Assembly: GCA_039815505.1 (NCBI GenBank)
Contig: JBCBZE010000010.1
Coordinates: forward strand, 1-30,694
Source: CANLWN01 sp039815505
GTDB taxonomy: Bacteria > Bacteroidota > Bacteroidia > Flavobacteriales > Flavobacteriaceae
Direction: 5' to 3'
Length of the DNA stretch: 30,694 nucleotides
This document shows, in pieces, positions 1-6,296 of this stretch. Each line of letters begins with the position of its first letter. The first letter of the stretch is position 1. The notes beneath the pieces were generated by a model. That model did no database searches and was not told the origin of the DNA. It worked only from the letters and a program-made list of their open reading frames with translations. Both the position numbers and the translations under genes were made by a program.

Positions 1-44
1 ACAAGCACTCTATCCGCTAATGGTTTAATGTTAACTTTAGCCAT
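1..44 (-). CDS. groES: Co-chaperonin GroES (N-terminal fragment, cut by window edge)
   Basis: Only the first 14 to 15 codons are inside the window. Read on the minus strand from the ATG at 44-42 they give MAKVNIKPLADRVLV, the typical GroES N-terminus of Bacteroidota (the NIKPLxDRVLV block forms the first beta strand). GroES is the 10 kDa cap of the GroEL folding chamber in the cytoplasm, and groEL probably follows further left, outside the window. A terminator for the upstream secG transcript lies at 135-167, so groES appears to have its own promoter in the 90 bp gap, where a sigma-54-like element is seen at 88-105. The identification is firm for such a short piece because the motif is very conserved; the rest of the protein is not visible. 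Confidence 0.88.
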   Translation of the reverse strand, partial: MAKVNIKPLADRVL

Positions 45-87
45 ATTTTTAGTTTTTACATTGAAAGTTTAAAATTCGTGTTCATCT

Positions 88-105
88 GGGCAGAAATTAT
101 GCCAA
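88..105 (-). promoter_or_regulatory. Sigma-54-like -24/-12 promoter in front of groES
   Basis: On the minus strand the site reads TTGGCATAATTTCTGCCC. It has the TTGGCA -24 block, exactly ten bases between GG and GC, and a CTGC -12 block (consensus YTGGCAC-N5-TTGC). It would start transcription near base 78 and give a leader of about 34 nt before the groES ATG. A sigma-54 activator gene lies 2 kb upstream on the same strand. The last base of the -24 block and one base of the -12 block deviate from consensus. No clear TAnnTTTG box and no CIRCE repeat (TTAGCACTC-N9-GAGTGCTAA) is seen in this gap. Confidence 0.42.
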
Positions 106-134
106 TGCCCTAAAACTGACATATTGTTAAAATT

Positions 135-167
135 AAAATGCCAGCTTGTCATTTGGGCTGGCATTTT
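135..167 (-). terminator. Terminator of the miaB-secG operon
   Basis: The arms AAAATGCCAGC (135-145) and GCTGGCATTTT (157-167) form an 11 bp perfect stem with an 11 nt loop. On the minus strand the stem runs into TTTTAATTTTAAC, a T-rich tract. It lies 25 bp after the secG stop and before groES, so it separates the two transcription units. Confidence 0.8.
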
Positions 168-191
168 TAAGTGTTGTTTATTTAATATCTT

Positions 192-551
192 TTATTGGAT
201 GGTATCCAATGGTCCGGTTCCGTCGTTTACCGGTGTGTCATCAGGAAGAACTTCTTCAGGGACCGTTGTTTCTATATCATCCCCTTGAAGCAACTTGGAA
301 TCCGAATCGCTATAATTTCCTTTTAGGGCAACGTTGGATAACAATATCAAGACGATTAACAAGGTTGCCAAGGTCCATGTACTTTTATCTAAAAAGTCCC
401 CGGTCTTCTTTACCCCGCCAACTACTTGATTTCCACCTCCGCCAAAGGAAGAGGATAACCCTCCACCTTTAGGATTTTGTACCATAATAACCAATACCAA
501 TAGGAGGCATACTACGATTATTAAAATCAAAAAAATTGAAAATGTACTCAT
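192..551 (-). CDS. secG: Preprotein translocase subunit SecG
   Basis: A 119-residue inner-membrane protein. Two hydrophobic helices (about residues 4-24 and 58-77) are joined by a cytoplasmic loop with the SecG signature QNPKGGGLSS followed by a glycine run and NQVVGG. SecG is the accessory third subunit of the SecYEG channel and helps SecA-driven export. The C-terminal tail after helix 2 (about 43 residues) is acidic and proline/aspartate rich, longer than in E. coli SecG but usual in Bacteroidota. It is the last gene of the miaB operon, starting 6 bp after the TPR-type gene, and is followed by a strong terminator. The ATG at 551 is directly supported by the membrane helix beginning at residue 4. 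Confidence 0.95.
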   Translation of the reverse strand: MSTFSIFLILIIVVCLLLVLVIMVQNPKGGGLSSSFGGGGNQVVGGVKKTGDFLDKSTWTLATLLIVLILLSNVALKGNYSDSDSKLLQGDDIETTVPEEVLPDDTPVNDGTGPLDTIQ

Positions 552-557
552 GTTTTC

Positions 558-1484
558 CTAGGAATTTTCTTGTTGTATTTTCTCTACCGATTTAATTCGG
601 TCTGCAAAGAAACCACTTTTTTCTGGATATTTCAAACTTAAAATTTTATACGCTTGGACGGCCTTTTTGTATTTTTTTTGTTCTAGATATACCTTGGCAA
701 GGGTCTCGGTCATTAATTCGTTTTTATCCAATTTAACCGACTCCCTAATGTTTATTTTTGGAGTGCCTTCCGTTGGGACAATTTTAGGATTTGTCTCAAT
801 GAATTTATCGATTAAATCGAATTTTTTCTTTTTTAAAACATCCTCTTCCAGTGGAAAATGGATTGCCTCGATCTCAGGTGCAGTGGAGGGCTCCGATTTT
901 TTTCGCTCAATGGATTTTAACGAGGTCAATTGCAGCCATTCGCCAAAAGAATATTTTTCTTTTTTGGTAAAAGGGAGAGGTTTTCCCAGTTCCAACTCTT
1001 TTTCGGCTTTTTTCTTGGCTTCTTCCGCGATGGATTTATCTATCAACGGATCTTTTGATGTAAAAAGGGAAGGATTTAAAATTTGATCGGCATCCTTGGC
1101 GTTTTGCGGTAAAGGATTATCTTCAGAGCCTTCTATCAGTGATGTTTCCGTTGTTGGATTGGGCTCCACTTCTTCAGATATGATTTCATGCTCGTTCAAA
1201 GAAGGGGTCTTGCCCGATATGGTATCTGCTATGGTATTTTGCAGAAAATCTTTTGAAGTAATAAAATCGAATAGGATATCCCTGTCCGTAGTATAGGCCG
1301 CCGTTACTTTTAATGCATTATTGTACTTAAAACTGTTGAGGTTTTTAAGTCCCTTTAGATGAATGGCCCTCGCAGCTTGGAAATATGGATATTCTTCTAG
1401 CACGTCTTCTAATTGTTTGGTCTGTACCGGAGAACCCACTTCATGGGGGTTTTGTAACAAATATGTAAAATCCTGTACGTTCAT
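558..1484 (-). CDS. TPR-type hypothetical protein in the lptE-secG interval
   Basis: A protein of 308 residues with no signal peptide or membrane helix, so probably cytoplasmic. I do not recognise a characterised family member. The N-terminus (MNVQDFTYLLQNP) is followed by a helical part containing YPYFQAARAIHLKGL, a middle region of charged low-complexity sequence, and a C-terminal TPR-like helix pair (LAKVYLEQKKYKKAVQAYKILSLKYPEKSGFFADRI, here as successive pieces of one stretch near residues 260-295). TPR repeats normally bind other proteins. The ATG at 1484 is preferred; an upstream in-frame TTG at 1496 would overlap the lptE stop. It lies 5 bp after lptE and 6 bp before secG, so it is co-transcribed and may serve envelope biogenesis, but that is inference from position only. 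Confidence 0.85.
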   Translation of the reverse strand: MNVQDFTYLLQNPHEVGSPVQTKQLEDVLEEYPYFQAARAIHLKGLKNLNSFKYNNALKVTAAYTTDRDILFDFITSKDFLQNTIADTISGKTPSLNEHEIISEEVEPNPTTETSLIEGSEDNPLPQNAKDADQILNPSLFTSKDPLIDKSIAEEAKKKAEKELELGKPLPFTKKEKYSFGEWLQLTSLKSIERKKSEPSTAPEIEAIHFPLEEDVLKKKKFDLIDKFIETNPKIVPTEGTPKINIRESVKLDKNELMTETLAKVYLEQKKYKKAVQAYKILSLKYPEKSGFFADRIKSVEKIQQENS

Positions 1485-1489
1485 ATGTA

Positions 1490-2008
1490 CTACCAATCCG
1501 CTAATGACTGATTAAAAATATCTTGATTTATACGTTCAAAAATTTCCGCATGCGCCTCGTCTCTTACGGATGCCAATTGGGAATTGGCATCGTAATCAAA
1601 AAAGAAAGAAAACCGTTTCTCAAAATCCACGTCTTCCTTGGTATTGTTGAAAAAACGCACATTAACGCTCATCGTTAACCTATTCTGGGCTGCCCGTTGC
1701 TCGGCGTTGGCAGTTGTTGGGGATACGCGGTATTCCACAATTTCACCTTCATAAAGCAAATCACCATTAGATGTTACCAGGTCAAGGCTTGTTTGGTTAA
1801 GGATTAAATCCTGTAATGACAGGGTAAAGTCCCTATCCAATCCTGGATCAAAAGTAGAACCGGGACTTTGGGCGGCAAAGTTTTGAAAGAAGTTTACCTG
1901 ATAGGTTTTTGCGGTTCCCACATCGCCCCCGGTAAAATTGTATGCACCACAACCTTGTGCTATAACTACTAAGAACAAGCTTAAAATTTGTAAGATATTT
2001 TTCTTCAT
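1490..2008 (-). CDS. lptE: LPS-assembly lipoprotein LptE
   Basis: A 172-residue lipoprotein. Starting at the ATG at 2008 the protein has a lysine-rich start, a hydrophobic stretch and a lipobox ending AQGC, with the lipidated cysteine at residue 20, directly followed by GAYNFTGG. The C-GxYxFTG start and the short mixed alpha/beta body with VNVRFFN and a C-terminal helix (EIFERINQDIFNQ) fit Bacteroidota LptE. LptE plugs the LptD outer-membrane barrel that inserts lipopolysaccharide. A start further upstream (TTG at 2062) would place 18 extra residues before the signal peptide and is unlikely. It lies in an operon between the sigma-54-type activator and the TPR-type protein. Confidence 0.85.
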   Translation of the reverse strand: MKKNILQILSLFLVVIAQGCGAYNFTGGDVGTAKTYQVNFFQNFAAQSPGSTFDPGLDRDFTLSLQDLILNQTSLDLVTSNGDLLYEGEIVEYRVSPTTANAEQRAAQNRLTMSVNVRFFNNTKEDVDFEKRFSFFFDYDANSQLASVRDEAHAEIFERINQDIFNQSLADW

Positions 2009-2062
2009 ATCTATATTTTGATCAATTGAAAATAACCAGTTGCGGAACGTTCCCCTTATCAA

Positions 2063-3334
2063 CTAAAGGTCATATTGTTTTATTTTTCTGTACAGCGTAC
2101 GCTCGGAAATACCCAGTTCGGAAGCTGCGGCTTTCCTCTTTCCCCTATTGCGTTCCAAGGACTTTTTGATCAGTTCAATTTCTTTCTCCTGTAAAGATAA
2201 GGTTTCCTCCACTTCTATCTCTTCCGCAAAATGATACTTGTCTTCCTGCGGCGGTTTAGGGGCATGGGTATCCATTGTAGGTTCGGGAAGACTTAAAACT
2301 TCCAAAGGTTTTCTTTCTTCTTCGGTAAATTCCTCACCATTTTTACCGTAAATTTTTTGAATAAGATTTTCGTTTTCCTCCTGTACTTTTTGCGTGTCAT
2401 TATTGCTCTTAAGGAGCTCCAAAGTCAATTTTTTAAGATCATTAAGATCTCCTTTCATGTCAAAGAGTACCTTGTACAAAATCTCTCTTTCGTTTCTGAA
2501 ATCACTTTCTTGATTTGCATCCCCTATGACCGCTGGCAAATTGGAATCACCCGCATTGGGCAAATAACCGTTGAGCGTGGTAAGGGAGATATTTCTTCCT
2601 TCCTCCAATACCGAAATTTGCTCGGCAATATTTCGCAACTGTCGTATGTTGCCCGGCCATCGATATTTCGTTAACAATTGAATGGCATTCTCCTGCAAAC
2701 GTATGGTGGGCATTTTATATTTCCGTCCAAAGTCGGAGGCAAATTTCCGAAATAGCAAATGAATATCATCTTTGCGTTCACGCAGGGGAGGAATATTTAT
2801 TTCTACAGTACTTAACCTATAGTACAGGTCTTCCCTGAATTTTTCCTTTTTAATGGCTTCGAACATATTTATATTCGTGGCCGCAACGATTCGCACATTG
2901 GTTTTTTGTACCTGCGAGGACCCCACTTTCAAGAATTCCCCATTCTCCAGAACGCGTAACAAACGCACTTGGGTGGTTAAGGGAAGTTCGCCCACTTCAT
3001 CCAAAAAAATGGTTCCCCCGTCCGCAACCTCAAAATATCCGCGTCTTGTGGATGTTGCCCCGGTAAAGGCCCCTTTTTCATGTCCAAAAAGCTCACTGTC
3101 AATGGTGCCTTCCGGAATGGCCCCACAGTTTACGGCAATATATTTTGCATGTTTCCTATGGGAGAGCGAATGTATTATTTTGGGAACAACTTCTTTGCCG
3201 ACACCACTTTCCCCGGTGACCAAAACAGAAATATCGGTCGGGGCAACCTGTATGGCCTTTTCAATGGCACGGTTTAGTTTAACATCGTTGCCGATGATTT
3301 CAAAACGTTGTTTTATGGCTTGTATGGATTCCAA
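2063..3334 (-). CDS. Sigma-54-dependent transcriptional activator without a sensor domain
   Basis: A 423-residue AAA+ activator. Walker A GESGVGKE is at residues 41-48, the sigma-54 contact loop GAFTGA at 88-93 and Walker B GGTIFLDEVGE at 106-116. An arginine-finger region and the RWPGNIRQLRN motif follow near residue 225. The C-terminus carries a Fis-type helix-turn-helix (RKAAASELGISERTLYRKI, about 401-419). The intact GAFTGA loop means it should be able to open sigma-54 promoter complexes. There is no receiver, GAF or PAS domain in front, so its activity is not controlled by a recognisable N-terminal sensor. A charged linker of over 100 residues separates the ATPase from the DNA-binding part. 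The start is TTG; no in-frame ATG exists between the miaB stop (8 bp upstream) and the conserved N-terminus. Operon with miaB and lptE. Confidence 0.93.
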   Translation of the reverse strand: MESIQAIKQRFEIIGNDVKLNRAIEKAIQVAPTDISVLVTGESGVGKEVVPKIIHSLSHRKHAKYIAVNCGAIPEGTIDSELFGHEKGAFTGATSTRRGYFEVADGGTIFLDEVGELPLTTQVRLLRVLENGEFLKVGSSQVQKTNVRIVAATNINMFEAIKKEKFREDLYYRLSTVEINIPPLRERKDDIHLLFRKFASDFGRKYKMPTIRLQENAIQLLTKYRWPGNIRQLRNIAEQISVLEEGRNISLTTLNGYLPNAGDSNLPAVIGDANQESDFRNEREILYKVLFDMKGDLNDLKKLTLELLKSNNDTQKVQEENENLIQKIYGKNGEEFTEEERKPLEVLSLPEPTMDTHAPKPPQEDKYHFAEEIEVEETLSLQEKEIELIKKSLERNRGKRKAAASELGISERTLYRKIKQYDL

Positions 3335-3342
3335 AAGGTTTT

Positions 3343-4788
3343 TTAATTATTGTTAGAATACCCTACTGCCTTTCCTATAAGGGTACCCGAAGTACAGTCA
3401 TTGATCTTTACATTCACAAAATCCCCGATGGCATAATTTTCTTTGGGAAAAACGGCAACGATATTCTGGGAGTTACGCCCCATCCATTGGTCTTTGGATT
3501 TTTTAGAGGTACCTTCGATCAGTATCTCTTCTACTTTCCCCAAATGTTGTTGTATCCTTAACAAGCCATGTTTGCGCTGTAGGGCTATAATTTCAGTAAG
3601 TCTTCGTTTCTTTATCTCTTCAGGGATATCATCTTCCAACTTACGGGCCGCCATTGTTCCCGGTCTTTCCGAATAGGCGAACATATACCCAAAATCGTAC
3701 TGTACGTATTCCATTAAGGATAAGGTATCTTGATGATCTTGTTCGGTCTCTGTTGGAAAACCTGCTATCATATCTTGGGAAATTCCACAATCGGGTATAA
3801 TGGACCTAATATCATCGATCAACTTAAAATATTCATCTCGCGTATGCAATCGGTTCATGGCCCTTAAGATTCTATCGCTTCCGCTTTGAACGGGAAGATG
3901 AATGGAATTACAGATGTTTTCATATTTCGCCATTGTTTTGATTACGTCCAAGGTCATGTCCTGGGGATTGGATGTAGAAAAGCGAATACGCATTTTAGGT
4001 TGCGCGATGGCTACCATTTCTAAAAGTTTGGCAAAGTCTACGGCGGTGGCCTTCTGCATATCTGAAGCTTTATCAAAATCTTTTTTGAGTCCTCCACCAT
4101 ACCATAGATAACTGTCTACGTTTTGCCCCAAAAGCGTAATTTCCTTATACCCTCTTTCCCATAGATCATTTACCTCTCTTATAATAGATTGGGTATCCCT
4201 ACTCCGTTCTCTTCCGCGGGTAAAAGGTACCACGCAAAAAGTACACATGTTATCACAGCCACGGGTAATGGATACAAAAGCGGAAACCCCGTTGGAATTT
4301 AACCTTACAGGAGCAATGTCACCGTAGGTTTCATCTTTTGATAGGATTACGTTCACGGCATTTCTGCCATCGTCTATTTCTTGTATAAGATTGGGTAAAT
4401 CCTTATAGGCATCTGGTCCAACGACCATATCCACGATTTGTTCTTCCTCTAGTAATTTACTTTTTAGACGTTCTGCCATACAGCCCAAAACCCCCACTTT
4501 CATATGTGGCCTGTGTTTCTTTACCGCATTGAACTTATCCAGTCGTCTACGAACCGTCGTTTCTGCCTTTTCGCGAATAGAACATGTGTTGACCAAAACG
4601 AGGTCCGCATCTTCCAATTCTTGAGTAGTATTGAAACCTTCCTTCGCTAAAATAGAGGCAACGATCTCACTGTCCGAAAAATTCATTTGACATCCATAAC
4701 TCTCAATATAAAGTTTACGGGTGTTATCTTCCTTGGTATCCAAGGTAACGGCACTGCCCTGTATTTCTTCGTCTATAATCTTCTCCAT
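3343..4788 (-). CDS. miaB: tRNA-2-methylthio-N6-dimethylallyladenosine synthase MiaB
   Basis: A 481-residue radical-SAM methylthiotransferase that adds the 2-methylthio group to i6A37 of tRNAs reading UNN codons. Three domains are visible. The N-terminal MTTase domain begins with YIESYGCQMN and has cluster cysteines at 33, 69 and 103 (NTCSIRE, VLGCMAER). The radical-SAM domain has the CxxxCxxC motif in RGCDNMCTFC (C178, C182, C185). A C-terminal TRAM domain covers about residues 415-478. The NTCSIREKAE and RGRERSR motifs distinguish MiaB from MtaB and RimO. The first about 22 residues before KLYIESYG are a short extension. It is the first gene of the operon running to secG, with a promoter 20 bp upstream of its ATG. 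Confidence 0.96.
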   Translation of the reverse strand: MEKIIDEEIQGSAVTLDTKEDNTRKLYIESYGCQMNFSDSEIVASILAKEGFNTTQELEDADLVLVNTCSIREKAETTVRRRLDKFNAVKKHRPHMKVGVLGCMAERLKSKLLEEEQIVDMVVGPDAYKDLPNLIQEIDDGRNAVNVILSKDETYGDIAPVRLNSNGVSAFVSITRGCDNMCTFCVVPFTRGRERSRDTQSIIREVNDLWERGYKEITLLGQNVDSYLWYGGGLKKDFDKASDMQKATAVDFAKLLEMVAIAQPKMRIRFSTSNPQDMTLDVIKTMAKYENICNSIHLPVQSGSDRILRAMNRLHTRDEYFKLIDDIRSIIPDCGISQDMIAGFPTETEQDHQDTLSLMEYVQYDFGYMFAYSERPGTMAARKLEDDIPEEIKKRRLTEIIALQRKHGLLRIQQHLGKVEEILIEGTSKKSKDQWMGRNSQNIVAVFPKENYAIGDFVNVKINDCTSGTLIGKAVGYSNNN

Positions 4789-4808
4789 GTAATGTACATA
4801 TGGGTCTG

Positions 4809-4840
4809 CAAAGATAGTACTAAATCTATATACGTGACAA
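4809..4840 (-). promoter_or_regulatory. Promoter of the miaB-secG operon
   Basis: On the minus strand the box TATCTTTG (plus strand 4809-4816) matches the Bacteroidota -7 consensus TAnnTTTG perfectly. A TTG -33 element (plus strand 4838-4840) lies 21 bp upstream, within the usual 19-21 bp spacing. Transcription would begin about 15 nt before the miaB ATG. Confidence 0.6.
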
Positions 4841-4928
4841 TTTGACAGTTAAATATTTATAAAAAATTGACGCAACTCCAAACTGTATATTCCATCTTGA
4901 TACCAACAACCCAATAAAACAAACAAAC

Positions 4929-6176
4929 ATGAAAAAGATAGTAGTACTATTGGTTTTCATCACCACCTCTTTTTTGTTCCTTTCTTGCGAAAATGGTGAT
5001 GATAACGATGAATTTGCCGATTATGTAGTGGCAAGACCGCTGAAAGTAAGTATGGCGGAATTTAAGAACGGTATTGATGTTGTTCCTCCTGAACCCTTGG
5101 AAGAATCTGGAAAAATGTATGCATACCAGAATTATATATTTGTAAATGACAAGTATCGAGGTATTCACGTCATCGATAATAGCGATCCCCGGGCCCCTCA
5201 AAAAAAGTACTTCATCAAAATTGCCGGAAATGTTGATATATCTGTTAAGGACGACTATCTGTATGCCGATAGTATTACAGATTTGATTGTTTTGGATATT
5301 TCGGATATATCCAATATCCGTATAGTAAATCGATTGGAAAATGTGTTGCAGAATAACATTGTTTTTCCATTAGAGGCAGACTTCTGGGAGTATGAAGATA
5401 TTGATTATGAAAATGAAATTGTTGTTGGATGGGAAACGGTTACGGAAAGAAGACGTATAAGTGATTATGAAGCACAATTTACCGACGATGCCTTTTTCCT
5501 CTCCGATACCGCCGCTGAAAATACTACGGGACAGGGAGGCTCCTTGGCCCGGTTTAAAATTGTGAATGATTTTCTGTATGCAGTGGACAGCCATAGCATA
5601 AACGTATTCAACATACAGGATTTGGAAAGTCCTCAGGATATGGAAGACGTGTACGCGGGCTTTGATATAGAAACTATTTTCCATAGGGGGCAGCATCTTT
5701 TTCTTGGAAGCATGCGAGGTATGTATATATATGATATCTCCTCACCGGCCATGCCCACATTTGTTTCAGAGTTTCAACACGGTACCGCCTGCGACCCTGT
5801 TGTAGTAGATGGCGATTATGCCTTTGTTACCTTACGGGGAGGAAACGGTTGCGGCGCCACGGAAAGCGGATTGTTCATCGTGGATATTTCTGAAATCACC
5901 AACCCTTTTTTGGCGGAGAGCTATGCCATGGACGAACCATATGGCCTAGGTATAAAGGACGAGAAGCTATTTGTCTGTGATGGCGCCTCTGGATTAAAAG
6001 TCTATGATAAGACCGATATATCGGATTTGATCAATCTTAACCATTTTAAGGACATCATAACTTTTGATGTAATTCCCTTGGAAGAAACCCTTTTAATGGT
6101 AGGTGATGATGTCCTGTATCAATATGAATATACAGTTGATAATATTCATCTTTTAAGTACATTGAAGCTAGATTGA
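4929..6176 (+). CDS. LVIVD-repeat beta-propeller lipoprotein
   Basis: A 415-residue lipoprotein. A signal peptide of 19 residues ends in the lipobox FLSC with the lipid cysteine at residue 20. The cysteine is followed by ENGDDNDE, an acid-rich stretch like the lipoprotein surface-export signals known in Flavobacteriaceae, so surface display is plausible. The body is made of repeated segments of the LVIVD type (for example IHVIDNSDPRAP, LIVLDISDISNI, INVFNIQDLESP, MYIYDISSPAMP, LFIVDISEITNP, LKVYDKTDISDL), spaced about 40-60 residues apart as expected for the blades of a beta-propeller. No catalytic residues can be proposed; the family is generally of unknown function. It is a single gene with its own terminator (6198-6226). 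Confidence 0.88.
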   Translation: MKKIVVLLVFITTSFLFLSCENGDDNDEFADYVVARPLKVSMAEFKNGIDVVPPEPLEESGKMYAYQNYIFVNDKYRGIHVIDNSDPRAPQKKYFIKIAGNVDISVKDDYLYADSITDLIVLDISDISNIRIVNRLENVLQNNIVFPLEADFWEYEDIDYENEIVVGWETVTERRRISDYEAQFTDDAFFLSDTAAENTTGQGGSLARFKIVNDFLYAVDSHSINVFNIQDLESPQDMEDVYAGFDIETIFHRGQHLFLGSMRGMYIYDISSPAMPTFVSEFQHGTACDPVVVDGDYAFVTLRGGNGCGATESGLFIVDISEITNPFLAESYAMDEPYGLGIKDEKLFVCDGASGLKVYDKTDISDLINLNHFKDIITFDVIPLEETLLMVGDDVLYQYEYTVDNIHLLSTLKLD

Positions 6177-6197
6177 TTTACTTCAAAAACCAGTCTT

Positions 6198-6226
6198 AAG
6201 CATCCTTTTTTAGGGATGCTTTTTTT
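6198..6226 (+). terminator. Terminator after the LVIVD lipoprotein gene
   Basis: Arms AAGCATCC (6198-6205) and GGATGCTT (6214-6221), with a short T-rich loop, are followed by a run of seven T on the plus strand. It lies 21 bp after the stop codon. Confidence 0.82.
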
Positions 6227-6268
6227 ATACGTAACATTATGATAAAGTGTTAAATAAAAAAATTCAAC

Positions 6269-6276
6269 TACTTTTG
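6269..6276 (+). promoter_or_regulatory. Probable -7 box of the topA promoter
   Basis: TACTTTTG matches the Bacteroidota -7 consensus TAnnTTTG exactly and ends 20 bp before the topA ATG. A convincing -33 TTG element at the correct distance is not seen, so strength and exact use are uncertain. Confidence 0.5.
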
Positions 6277-6296
6277 TGTGCTCAAAGAAATCGTGA

